A stretch of 45,084 nt of DNA from Actinomycetes bacterium. GTDB taxonomy: Bacteria > Actinomycetota > Acidimicrobiia > Acidimicrobiales > Palsa-688. A program made the position numbers and the translations under genes. The notes under the pieces are model-generated. The model saw nothing but the letters and a program-made list of their open reading frames with translations. It had not been told where the DNA came from and made no database searches. The stretch is from the NCBI GenBank assembly GCA_021788115.1, contig JAJYLA010000011.1, positions 1-45,084 of the forward strand. The letters run 5' to 3'. This document shows, piece after piece, positions 32,480-40,711 of the stretch (positions are counted from its first letter, which is position 1; the number at the start of each line of letters is the position of its first letter).

Positions 32480-32779
32480 TTGATCGCGGCGTTCTCGGTC
32501 ACCCCGCTGGGCGCCGGCGAGTCCGTCGGCGACCTGGTCGCCGAAGCGGTACGCGTCGTGCGCGCCAGCGGGCTGCCGCACGAGACCAACGCGATGTTCA
32601 CCAACGTCGAGGGCGACTGGGACGAGGTCATGGGCGTCATCCGCGCGTGCGTCGACAGGGTGGCCGAGTCGGCGCCGCGCGTCTCGGTGGTGATCAAGCT
32701 CGACATCCGCCCCGGCGAGCCGGCGAACCGGCTCGCCGGCAAGGTGGAGTCGATCGAGCGCCGGCTCGCCGAGCCCTGA
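32480..32779 (+). CDS. MTH1187/YkoF-family thiamine-binding protein
   Basis: A 99-residue protein, IAAFSVTPLGAGESVGDLVA, AEAVRVVRASGLPHETNAMF, TNVEGDWDEVMGVIRACVDR and SVVIKLDIRPGEPANRLAGKVESIERRL, matching the small DUF77/MTH1187 family, whose members form oligomers and some of which bind thiamine precursors. The start is TTG 32480; no ATG or GTG in frame would preserve the conserved PLG motif. It is 22 bp after the solute-binding protein gene and probably shares its message. No TPP riboswitch is visible upstream, so a thiamine link rests on family alone. Confidence 0.78.
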   Translation: MIAAFSVTPLGAGESVGDLVAEAVRVVRASGLPHETNAMFTNVEGDWDEVMGVIRACVDRVAESAPRVSVVIKLDIRPGEPANRLAGKVESIERRLAEP

Positions 32780-32857
32780 CGCGGTCCGCCAGCGGCCCTC
32801 CCGCTGTGGCCGGCCGCCTCACGGAGCCTCGAACCGGTCCCGCCGGCGGGGCTCCGG

Positions 32858-34405
32858 CTACCGGGTCTGCGGCGCGGGCGGCGAGCCCCACCCCCCGCCG
32901 CCGGGAGTCAGGACACAGACGGCGTCGCCGGCCGCCAGTTGCACGGTCACCTTGTCCGCCAGGGGACGGCGCGCCGCCTCGTCGCCTCCGGGCCACAGCC
33001 AGTTCTCGCCGGCGGCACCCGGGTCTCCCCCCGCCGTACCCCACGGGCGGCTGGTTCGCCTCTCGGTGACGAGGGAGAGGGTCGCGGGCTCGAGGACCTG
33101 CACCGCCCTTTCGATCCCGTCGCCGCCGGGCCAGCGGCCCGCCCCGCCGCTGGCCTCGCGGAGCCGGTAGCGCAGCACGCGCACCGGGTACGACCGTTCG
33201 AGCGCCTCGGTCGGCGTGTCGAGGGTGTTGGTCATCGCCGTGTGCACGCCGTTCATGCCGGCCCGGCCGGGCCGGCCGCCCTGCCCGCCTCCGACGGTCT
33301 CGTAGTACACCCATCCCGACGCGCCGCCAAGGACGAGGTTGTTCATGGTGCCCTGGCCGGCGGCGCCCACCCGGTCCGGGGCGGCGAGCGCCAGGGCGCG
33401 CAGGCACACGTCGGCGACGCGCTGGCTGACCTCCACGTTGCCGGCGCCGACCGCCGCGGGCGGGCGGGCGGCGACGACCGTCCCGGCGGGAGCGACGACA
33501 CGCACGGGCCGGAGGGCGCCGCCGGTGGCGGGGGCGGTCGGATCGACGACCGAGCGCAGCGCCCACGCCACGGCGCTGACGGTGACCGGCTCGACGGCGT
33601 TGACGTTGCCGTCCGCTTGAGCGTCCGTGCCGGCGAAGTCGAAGGTCGCCGCGCCGCCGGCGATCTCGAGGCGCAGACGGATCGTGACGGGGCGCTGCTG
33701 GCTGGGGGCGGGGCCGACGGAATCCAGCACGTCGCTCACGTCCCAGCGCCCCTCGGGCAGGGCGGCGAGGGCGGCGCGCATCCGCCTCTCGCCGTAGGAG
33801 ACCACCTCCGCGAGCGGACGGTCGGCGAAGGTCGCCAGGCGGTCGACGCCGATGGCGTTGGCGCCGGCCTGGGCCTCGAGGTCGCCCCGGCGCTCCGCCG
33901 GGGTGCGGCTGTTCGCCACGACCAGCTCCGCCACCTCGCGGGTGAAGCGGACCGGAGGGATCCGCAGCCCCTCCTGGTAGGTCTCCGTCGCCGCCGGGGG
34001 GATCGACCCGGGCACCATTCCCCCGACGTCGGCGTGGTGGGCCCGGTTGGCCACCCAGCCGACGAGCTTCCTCCCGGCGAAGCACGGCGCGACCAGGGTG
34101 ATGTCGTTGAGGTGGGTGCCGCCGGCGAAGGGGTCGTTGAGCACCACCTGCTCGCCGGGCCCGGCGTCGGGGACCGCGGCGATCGCCGCCGCCACCGCGG
34201 CGGGCATGCTGCCGAGGTGGACGGGGATGTGCTCGGCCTGCACCAGCAGCTCCCCCGCCGGCGTGAACAGCGCGGTCGAGCAGTCGGCGCGCTCTTTGAT
34301 GTTGGGGGACAGCGACGCGCGCCGGAGCACGGCTCCCATCTCGGTCGCGATGCCGGTCAGCTGTGAGATCAGCACCTGGAGCGCGCCCGCGTCCATGCCG
34401 GTCAC
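32858..34405 (-). CDS. hyuB: Hydantoinase/5-oxoprolinase family, subunit B
   Basis: A 515-residue HyuB protein. The N-terminus, ALQVLISQLTGIATEMGAVL then RRASLSPNIKERADCSTALF (about 8-47), is the hallmark, followed by GEQVVLNDPFAGGTHLNDIT (about 89-108), VANRAHHADVGGMVPGSIPP (about 121-140), TATFDFAGTDAQADGNVNAV and a C-terminus PGGGGWGSPP. It acts with HyuA on cyclic amides such as hydantoins or 5-oxoproline with ATP, or on ketones in acetone-carboxylase-like relatives. GTG 34405 overlaps the hyuA stop (GTGA); ATG 34396 three codons on is an alternative. Confidence 0.9.
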   Translation of the reverse strand: MTGMDAGALQVLISQLTGIATEMGAVLRRASLSPNIKERADCSTALFTPAGELLVQAEHIPVHLGSMPAAVAAAIAAVPDAGPGEQVVLNDPFAGGTHLNDITLVAPCFAGRKLVGWVANRAHHADVGGMVPGSIPPAATETYQEGLRIPPVRFTREVAELVVANSRTPAERRGDLEAQAGANAIGVDRLATFADRPLAEVVSYGERRMRAALAALPEGRWDVSDVLDSVGPAPSQQRPVTIRLRLEIAGGAATFDFAGTDAQADGNVNAVEPVTVSAVAWALRSVVDPTAPATGGALRPVRVVAPAGTVVAARPPAAVGAGNVEVSQRVADVCLRALALAAPDRVGAAGQGTMNNLVLGGASGWVYYETVGGGQGGRPGRAGMNGVHTAMTNTLDTPTEALERSYPVRVLRYRLREASGGAGRWPGGDGIERAVQVLEPATLSLVTERRTSRPWGTAGGDPGAAGENWLWPGGDEAARRPLADKVTVQLAAGDAVCVLTPGGGGWGSPPAPQTR

Positions 34406-36186
34406 CGGTTGCGGGTCAGCAGCCACGACCCGGACGCCTCGACGTCCGCGCGCCACCCCTCGGGAACCCAAACCGTGCAGTCCTCCTCGGCTATCACGGT
34501 GGGCCCCCGGCGGGGACCGGACCGGCGGGGCACCGGCAGCGCGGTGATGTCGACGCCCGAGGGAACGGTGGCCGTGGCGCGGAGGGCCACCACCTCCACC
34601 GGCGCAGCCGTCAACCGGAAGCCGTTGCGCCTCTCGTGCTCCGCCTCGAAGGCGCCGGGGGTGGGCACCGTCAGCTCGTGACCCTGCCCGCGGTAGCGGC
34701 AGTCCACGGCGGTGGTGACAGCCGCACCGCCGGAGCCCACCCGCCGGCGGGCTTCCTCCGCCAGTTGCGCCAGGGCCCCCGCGACACCGGACACCCGGGA
34801 GGGCCGCTCCCAGGAGCGCACCACGTCGGCCTGGCGGGGTGCACCGAGGACGCCGACGGCGGACAGGACCCCGGCCCGCGGCGGGACGATCACCGCCGGC
34901 ATCCCCAGGGAATCGGCCAGCGCGCAGGCGTGCAGCGGCCCCGCACCCCCGAAGGCCACGAGCGCCAGCGAGACCGGGTCGACGCCGCGGTGGACCGACA
35001 CGACCCGCACCGCCTGGGCCATCGCCTCGTCGACGACCGCCATGACACCGCCGGCGCTCACCCCGGCGGCCCCGAGGGCCCGACGGGCGGCGCCCACGTC
35101 GAGCGGGCCGAGGCCGGGAAGGTCCGTCGCGGGCATCCGCCCGGCGACGAGGTCGGCGTCGGTGACCGTCGGCAGGGTTCCTCCCCGCCCGTAGCAGGCG
35201 GGTCCGGGGTCTGCGCCGGCGCTCTCGGGGCCGACGGCCAGCGCCCCGCCGGGGTCGATGCGGGCGATGGACCCGCCGCCCGCCCCGACGGTGTGGATGT
35301 CGAGCGCCGGCCGGCGTATCGGCAGTCCCGCCACGGTGCGCAGCGCGGCCGGCTCCGGCCGGCCGCCGAGGATGAGGCAGACGTCCGTGCTCGTACCGCC
35401 CATGTCGAGGGTCACGCAGTCCGCCCATCCGGCCGAGCGCGCCGCGGCCGACGCGGCGAGGGCGCCGCCGGCGGGGCCCGACAGGAGGAGCGACACCGGC
35501 ATGTCCGCCGCTTCGGCGACCGGGACCAGCCCGCCGGCGGAGGTCATGACGAGCACCTCGGCGGCCAGTCCCGCCAGGGCGGAGAGGTAGGCGCGGCAGG
35601 GACGCAGCAGATAGGCGTTGGCGACGGTGGTCACGGTCCGCTCGTACTCGCGGAACTCGGGCGACACCTCGTGCGAGCACACCACCTCGAAGGGTCCGCG
35701 GAGGCGCCGGGCGACCTGCCGTTCGTGCGCCGGCTCCACGTCCGCGTGCAGGAAGCAGACGGCCACGGCATCGAGCCCGGACGGCAAGGAGGGGACCTCC
35801 CCCGCGACGGCCACCTCCTTGCCCTCACCGTCGATGCGTCCCGCCACCTCGAAGCGCAGCTCGCGCGGCACGAGCGGCACGGGGCGGTCGGCCCAGATGT
35901 CGTAGAGGGAGGGGCGGGCCTGGCGGGCGATCTCTATGGTGTCGCGGTGGCCTTCGGTGGTGAGCAGTGCCACCCGGCCGCCGCGGCGCTCGAGAAGGGC
36001 GTTGGTGGCGACCGTGGTGCCATGCGTGAGGGTCCGGGCGCCGCCCGCCCGCTGCACGCCTTCGGCGACGGCCGCCGCCGGTTCGGCCGGCGTGGAGGGC
36101 AGCTTGACCACGGAGCCGTCGCCGGCGACGACGTCGGTGAAGGTGCCGCCCGTGTCAACCCCCACGCGCCCGTGGGCTCTCAGCAT
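34402..36186 (-). CDS. hyuA: Hydantoinase/5-oxoprolinase family, subunit A
   Basis: A 594-residue HyuA protein with the actin-fold phosphate motif GVDTGGTFTDVV (about 8-19), TLTHGTTVATNALLERRGGR (about 53-72), DMGGTSTDVCLI (about 274-285), GAGGGSIARIDPGGAL and AFGGAGPLHACALA (phosphate-2-like). At 594 residues it is somewhat shorter than the typical 650-700. ATG 36186 overlaps the stop of the upstream DNA methyltransferase gene by 7 bp. With HyuB it would open a cyclic amide or activate a carbonyl by ATP-dependent phosphorylation; the substrate is unknown. Confidence 0.9.
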   Translation of the reverse strand: MLRAHGRVGVDTGGTFTDVVAGDGSVVKLPSTPAEPAAAVAEGVQRAGGARTLTHGTTVATNALLERRGGRVALLTTEGHRDTIEIARQARPSLYDIWADRPVPLVPRELRFEVAGRIDGEGKEVAVAGEVPSLPSGLDAVAVCFLHADVEPAHERQVARRLRGPFEVVCSHEVSPEFREYERTVTTVANAYLLRPCRAYLSALAGLAAEVLVMTSAGGLVPVAEAADMPVSLLLSGPAGGALAASAAARSAGWADCVTLDMGGTSTDVCLILGGRPEPAALRTVAGLPIRRPALDIHTVGAGGGSIARIDPGGALAVGPESAGADPGPACYGRGGTLPTVTDADLVAGRMPATDLPGLGPLDVGAARRALGAAGVSAGGVMAVVDEAMAQAVRVVSVHRGVDPVSLALVAFGGAGPLHACALADSLGMPAVIVPPRAGVLSAVGVLGAPRQADVVRSWERPSRVSGVAGALAQLAEEARRRVGSGGAAVTTAVDCRYRGQGHELTVPTPGAFEAEHERRNGFRLTAAPVEVVALRATATVPSGVDITALPVPRRSGPRRGPTVIAEEDCTVWVPEGWRADVEASGSWLLTRNR

Positions 36187-37145
36187 GTGCGCCGGCGAGC
36201 GCCCTCGACGAAGCCGGCCCGCACCAGGCGGCGCCTGGCCGTTTCGACGTAGTCGGGGTGCAGTTCGATGGCGACGAAACGCCGGCCAAGGCCCGCCGCC
36301 ACGAGCCCGGTGGTCCCCGTGCCGGCGAAGGGGTCGAGCACCAGGTCGCCGGGGCGCGAGCCGCTCCGGATGCAGGGTTCGACGAGCGCCGGCGGGAAGG
36401 TCGCGGCATGCCCGCCCGCCTCCGGGATCGCCTGCGTGGCCACGTTCCAGACGGACCTCTGCCTCCTGCCGTTGGGTCCCCTCACGGCGGAGACGTCGTA
36501 GTAGTACTTCTCGGATTTCGAAAAAAGGAACACGTGCTCGTGGCTGCGAGTCGGCCTGTCCCGCACGCTTTCGGGCTGACAGTTCGGCTTGTTCCAGATG
36601 ATGTCCGACCTCAGGTACCACCCTGCGGCTTGTAGCGCGAAGGCCAGCCGCCACGGGACACCGATCAGATCCTTGGGTTTCAGGCCGGGGGGCGTCGGCG
36701 GACGGACGTCCATCGCACGGGCCTGGTTCTTCCTGTCCGGTGCGCGCCAGGTCCTGCCACCCGACGTGTAGGAGTCGCCGATGTTGAGCCACAGGGTGCC
36801 GTCGTCGCGGAGGACCCGGCGCACCTGATCGAACACCCGGGTGAGCGCCTCGACGAAGTCCTCGAGGCTCGCTTCCAGACCGATCTGGCCCGCGATGCCG
36901 TAATCACGGAGGGACCAGTAGGGCGGGGAGGTGACCACCGTTTGGAAGGACCCGGCCGGGAGCCTCTCGAGCACCTCGGCGGTGTCGCCGCAGACGAGGA
37001 CCGACGGCGCCGCCTCTGCGGCCTCCCCCACCAGCTCTTCGTCCGGGCTGCCGTTGGCTGCGCCGGCCGGGCCGTCACGACCCGGATCGCCGCCGGCCGA
37101 AACGAGCCGGAACACGGGCGGCTCGGCTGGTCTCGCCTGGGCCAT
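36180..37145 (-). CDS. Orphan site-specific DNA methyltransferase (SPPY type)
   Basis: A 321-residue beta-type DNA methyltransferase: catalytic motif IV VVTSPPYWSLRDYGIAGQIG (about 64-83) comes first, then a target-recognition stretch with RDRPTRSHEHVFLFSKSEKYYYDVSAVRG, and the SAM-binding motif I DPFAGTGTTGLVAAGLGRRF (about 279-298) at the C-terminal end. SPPY suggests N4-cytosine, or sometimes N6-adenine, methylation. No restriction enzyme or specificity subunit is nearby. ATG 37145 has TACCGT ending seven bases upstream; GTG 37154 lies inside that box. The gene overlaps hyuA by 7 bp, so it may be co-transcribed with metabolic genes, unusual for a methyltransferase. An N-terminal tail of about 45 residues precedes the domain. 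Confidence 0.87.
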   Translation of the reverse strand: MAQARPAEPPVFRLVSAGGDPGRDGPAGAANGSPDEELVGEAAEAAPSVLVCGDTAEVLERLPAGSFQTVVTSPPYWSLRDYGIAGQIGLEASLEDFVEALTRVFDQVRRVLRDDGTLWLNIGDSYTSGGRTWRAPDRKNQARAMDVRPPTPPGLKPKDLIGVPWRLAFALQAAGWYLRSDIIWNKPNCQPESVRDRPTRSHEHVFLFSKSEKYYYDVSAVRGPNGRRQRSVWNVATQAIPEAGGHAATFPPALVEPCIRSGSRPGDLVLDPFAGTGTTGLVAAGLGRRFVAIELHPDYVETARRRLVRAGFVEGARRRTC

Positions 37146-37152
37146 CGTGCCC

Positions 37153-37158
37153 ACGGTA
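37153..37158 (-). promoter_or_regulatory. Leaderless -10 box for the DNA methyltransferase gene
   Basis: TACCGT on the minus strand ends seven bases before ATG 37145, in the context CTACCGT that also precedes the GNAT-like gene. Confidence 0.4.
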
Positions 37159-37288
37159 GCGGGCGGGCGCCGGCGGTGAGGACTTCAGGTGCCGGAGCCC
37201 GGGCGAAGCGCCGTCGTGACGAGATCGGCGAGGTGAAGCGCTGCCCGCCACCACGTCACCCGGTGCGCAGAGTGCTGCAGGCTCGGGG

Positions 37289-38242
37289 TCACGCTGCGAG
37301 TCGCGGCTTGAGCTCTTCCACGAAGAACCGGAGGAAGCCAGCCTGATCTTCCCCGATCTGGCTGATGTGCACCTCCTCGAAGCCTGCATCGAAATACCGG
37401 TTGATGGCCCGCGCGTGGAGCTCCGGGTCCGGTCCGCACGGAATACCCTCGGCGACCATCTCCTCCGTGACGTGAGCCGAGGCCTGCTCGAAGTGGCGGG
37501 GGCTGGGAAGCTCCTGGTTGAGCTCACCGGGCACGTTGGAGGTTCTCCAGCGTTCGCGGGCGAGGCGGGTGCACGCCTTGCGGTCCTCGCCCCAGCAGAC
37601 CTTGACGGCTGCGACCCCGGGGCCGCTTCCGCCCTCCGACCGGTAGCGGGTCAGGCTTTCCGAGTCCGGAGAGGTCGTGACGTAGCCCTCCCCCACGCGC
37701 GCCGCCAGCTCCACCGCGCGCGGGCCGAACCCGGAGACGAGCACCGGCGGCGGCGACGCCGGCAGGGAGTAGATGCGGGCGTTCTCCACGGTGTAGAAGC
37801 GCCCGTAGTGGGTGACTGACCCGCCGTCCCACATCCGTCGCATCACCGCCACCGCCTCGTCGAGCATTTCCAGCCGCAACGGCGCCGGCGGCCAGCGGTC
37901 TCCGAGGATGTGCTCGTTGAGAGCCTCCCCGCTGCCCACGCCCAACCGGAACCGCCCTTCCAGCATGAGCGAGGCGGTGGCGGCCGCGTGCGCGACGACC
38001 GCGGGGTGGATCCGCATGGTCGGACAGGTCACCCCGGTCGTCACACGCATCCGGGTCTTCGCCGCGATGCCGCCGATCACGCCCCACACAAAGGGGCTGT
38101 GACCCTGGCTGTCCAGCCACGGGTGATAGTGGTCCGAGATGAAGACGTCGGCAAAGCCCGCTTCTTCTGCCATCCCGGCATAGTTCACGAGCTCGCGGGG
38201 GCCGTGCTCCTCCGAGGAGAGGAAGTAGCCGAGGGTCGGCAT
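37289..38242 (-). CDS. LLM-class oxidoreductase, F420-dependent type
   Basis: A 317-residue luciferase-like TIM-barrel protein resembling the F420-dependent glucose-6-phosphate dehydrogenase-like family. LGYFLSSEEHGPRELVNYAG (about 4-23), FISDHYHPWLDSQGHSPFVWGVIGGIAAKT (about 34-63), TGVTCPTMRIHPAVVAHAAATASLM (about 69-93) and GRFRLGVGSGEALNEHILGD (about 96-115) are hallmark segments, the first two lining the F420 and substrate pocket. ATG 38242 directly abuts the stop of the small basic protein gene, so both are one transcript. It would use F420 as hydride carrier; substrate unknown. Its presence implies that the host makes F420. Confidence 0.87.
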   Translation of the reverse strand: MPTLGYFLSSEEHGPRELVNYAGMAEEAGFADVFISDHYHPWLDSQGHSPFVWGVIGGIAAKTRMRVTTGVTCPTMRIHPAVVAHAAATASLMLEGRFRLGVGSGEALNEHILGDRWPPAPLRLEMLDEAVAVMRRMWDGGSVTHYGRFYTVENARIYSLPASPPPVLVSGFGPRAVELAARVGEGYVTTSPDSESLTRYRSEGGSGPGVAAVKVCWGEDRKACTRLARERWRTSNVPGELNQELPSPRHFEQASAHVTEEMVAEGIPCGPDPELHARAINRYFDAGFEEVHISQIGEDQAGFLRFFVEELKPRLAA

Positions 38243-38512
38243 CTAACTCTCGCCGAGGCGCCGCGCCAGCTCCGCCCGGCCCATCTTCGAGCGGCCGGGG
38301 ATGTTGCGCCGCTGCGCCTCCGCATACAGCTCCCGGCGCGTCTTCGGCCGCGTGCCTCCCTGACGCTTGCGCTGTGCAACCGCGGCGCCCTGCTTGCCGA
38401 GCGCCGTCCTGGTCTCCTTGGGCATGTTGCTGATGGTTCGCTTCCGCTTCGCCATCGAGATCGCGTGACGGATGTTCCTCTTGGCCGCCTGTCGTTGCTT
38501 GGTCGTAGCCAC
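38243..38512 (-). CDS. Small lysine/arginine-rich protein with SAP/Rho-N-like C-terminus
   Basis: An 89-residue very basic protein. The N-terminal half is KQRQAAKRNIRHAISMAKRK and TISNMPKETRTALGKQGAAV, and the C-terminal half (RRELYAEAQRRNIPGRSKMG, RAELARRLGES) looks like the Rho-N/SAP-like helix-extended-helix motif (RxxLYxxAxxxxIxGRSKMxxxELxxxL) seen in small proteins often labelled plasmid stabilisation or DUF7218. DNA binding is inference from charge. AGGAGG directly abuts ATG 38521, too close to serve it, whereas GTG 38512 is nine bases further on, so I prefer GTG; ATG would add three residues. Its stop abuts the F420 enzyme start. Confidence 0.7.
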   Translation of the reverse strand: MATTKQRQAAKRNIRHAISMAKRKRTISNMPKETRTALGKQGAAVAQRKRQGGTRPKTRRELYAEAQRRNIPGRSKMGRAELARRLGES

Positions 38513-38535
38513 GGTGGTCATCCTCCTTCCCGTCC

Positions 38536-39021
38536 GGGCAGGCGGCCTCCTCGCCGCGACGTGGGCGTCCATGGTCAGCCTGGGATGGACCGGCTACCTC
38601 CGCCACGCGCACGAGATCTTCCAGACGGCAGAGGCCATGAAGGAGGCCGTCCGCGCCCACGAGGAGCTGCGGATCCTCGGCCGGCCGACCTTCCTGTTCA
38701 GCGTCACGTCAGATGAGTTCGACATCTACCACGTCAACGACTTCATGCGGCTCCGGGGCTGGCGTTTCAACGGCCAGCAGCACCCGAACGCCCTGCACAT
38801 GGCCGTCACCCGGCCGCAGACCCAGCCGGGCGTGGCGGACGCCCTCGCTGCCGACCTGGCCGAAGCGGTCGAGTACGCGCTCCGCAACGCGAACGAGCCG
38901 GCCCGCAGCTCGGCGATCTACGGGGGTCCCCGGTGGCATGACCCCCGGAGCCGACCAGTTCATCCGGGCCGTCATGGCCGACATGATGGATGGCCAGCAG
39001 ATGATCCCCGACGACGCCTGA
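38536..39021 (+). pseudogene. Sphingosine-1-phosphate-lyase-family decarboxylase, C-terminal remnant
   Basis: The frame encodes AGGLLAATWASMVSLGWTGY, LRHAHEIFQTAEAMKEAVRA, then DEFDIYHVNDFMRLRGWRFN and HPNALHMAVTRPQTQPG, which aligns with the C-terminal third of PLP-dependent sphingosine-1-phosphate lyases (GG-ISAACWAALM, DFDIYxLSNLMxxxGWxLN, ending AIYG). The N-terminal two thirds with the PLP lysine are missing: upstream DNA is the start of the small basic gene on the other strand. One surplus G in GGGGG (38922-38926) then shifts the last 30 codons; removing it gives SSAIYGVPGGMTPGADQFIR and a natural end at TGA 39019-39021. That TGA overlaps the kinase ATG, a relic of translational coupling. 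Confidence 0.82.
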
Positions 39022-40588
39022 TGGCCGCCTGCGGGCAGCGGGTCGCCCTGGCCGTCGGCCTCGGGACGACCGAGCTGAAAGTCGGGGTCGTGTCGCTCGA
39101 AGGGGCCGTGCTGTGGAGCACGGGCTTCCCGCTGCGCACCGACCTTCGTCCCGACGGCGCCGCAGAGCAGGACGCCGACGAGTGGTGGCTGCCGATCCGC
39201 AAAGCCGTCGCCGCCGCCTTCGCCGGCGGGGTCTCCGCCGCTCAGATCGCCGCGGTGAGCGTGAAGGGCCAGTGGGCGAGCACCGTAGCGGTGGACTCTT
39301 CAGGAAACGCGGTGGCGCCGTGCATCATGTGGATGGACACGCGCGGTGGCCGCCATACGCGCCGCAGGCTCGGGGGGTCGGTGTCCGGCTACGCCCCGCG
39401 CGCCCTTTTGACGTGGGTGCTGCGCGCCGGTGGCGCCCCCTCCACCAGCGGGGCGGATCCCGTCGGGCACATCCTGCACCTCGAGCAGGATCGCCCGGAT
39501 GTGGCTGCAGCCACGCGGTGGTACCTCGAACCTGTCGACTTCCTGTCCATGCGGTTCACCGGCGAAGCGCTGGCGACGCCCGCCTTTATGACGGCCGCCT
39601 GGCTCACCGACAACCGCCGGCTCGACCGGATCTCCTACGACGCATGCTTGATCCGGATGGCGGGCGTCGACGGATCGAAGCTTCCTCCTCTCCGGCCGAG
39701 CGGGTCGGTGGCGGTACCGTACGCGACGGGGTCGCCGAAGAGCTCGGGCCGCCCCGGGGCGTGTCGGTGGTGGCCGGCACACCGGATCTTCACTCCGCCG
39801 CCGTGGGTGCGGGCACGATCGAGGCCTGCCAGTGCCACATGGTGATCAGTACCAGTTCGTGGATCAGCTGCCCGGTCCCGTACAAGAAGACAGACGTGAT
39901 CCACCAGATCGCCTCGGTTCCCGGCGCAGGGGTGCCCGGATACCTGGTGGCCAACAACCATGAGGCGGCGGGTGCGTGCCTGCAGTGGCTCCTGGATCGG
40001 GTCGTGTCCCCCGACGACGCGCTTCGCGAGGGGAGGACCCCGAGCTTCGACCAGCTCGTGGACGTGGGGTCGTCCGCGCCGGCGAGGGCGGGCGGCGTGC
40101 TGTTCACGCCCTGGCTGGCCGGAAAGCGCTCCCCCGTCGACGACCGCTCGGCCCGTGGCGGCTTCCACAACCTGTCGCTCCGCACGTCGCGAGCAGACAT
40201 GGTCCGGGCCGCCCTGGAGGGCGAGGCCTACAACGCCCGCTGGCTCCACGAGTCCGTGGAGCGGTTCGTGAAGCGCCGGCTGGAGCCGATCCGGGTCTTC
40301 GGTGGGGGTGCCTTGTCGGCCCTGTGGTGCCAGATCCATGCCGACGTGATGGACCGCAGCGTCGAGCAGCTGGCCGATCCGCGCCGCACCGGCCTGCGCG
40401 GGGCGGCCATGCTGGCCGGGCTGGCGCTGGGAGACATCGACCGCGCGTCGGTCCCCACCCTCGTGGCCGTCGAGGCAACCTCCCGCCCCGATCCGTCCCG
40501 CCGCGCCGTCTACGACGCGCTGTACGGCGAGTTCCCCGGGCTTTACAAGGCTCAGAAGGCGACCTTCGGTCGCCTGAACCGGCGATAG
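39021..40588 (+). pseudogene. FGGY-family carbohydrate kinase, frameshifted
   Basis: The first about 228 codons (GQRVALAVGLGTTELKVGVV, ALWSTGFPLRTD, SVKGQWASTVAVDSSGNAVA, PCIMWMDTRGG) are the N-terminal domain of an FGGY kinase. A one-base deletion near 39700-39712 moves the rest to another frame: GGGTVRDGVAEELGPPRGVS, VVAGTPDLHSAAVGAGTI (catalytic Asp), VLFTPWLAGKRSPVDDRSARGGF, RVFGGGALSALWCQIHADVM and the normal C-terminus ending FGRLNRR. Adding one base restores about 523 residues, a usual length. Xylulokinase-like, but the sugar is unknown. The rest is well conserved, so this is a very recent mutation or a sequence error. ATG 39021 overlaps the lyase remnant's stop. Confidence 0.8.
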
Positions 40589-40640
40589 CCAGCCCGAGGA
40601 CGACGCGCCGCCTCGCTCGCCGCTCAACTGCGTCCGGTCC

Positions 40641-40669
40641 TTGACACTCGGGATAGGCACCGGTAGCCT
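40641..40669 (+). promoter_or_regulatory. Sigma-70-type promoter of the acyl-CoA dehydrogenase unit
   Basis: A perfect -35, TTGACA (40641-40646), is followed after exactly 17 bp by TAGCCT (40664-40669). It is the strongest promoter in the window by consensus. Transcription would begin near 40676, upstream of two palindromes and an untranslated leader of about 130 nt. Confidence 0.75.
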
Positions 40670-40686
40670 GAGCCTTGATTCAGTGG

Positions 40687-40702
40687 GAATGAAGCGTCAC
40701 TC
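40687..40702. promoter_or_regulatory. FadR/TetR-like operator 1
   Basis: GAATGAAGCGTCACTC is a 16-bp palindrome with half-sites GAATGA and TCACTC (one mismatch). It resembles the TGAATGA-N4-TCATTCA boxes of TetR-type fatty-acid regulators such as Bacillus FadR. It lies just downstream of the expected transcription start. Confidence 0.65.
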
Positions 40703-40711
40703 AGTACGAAC

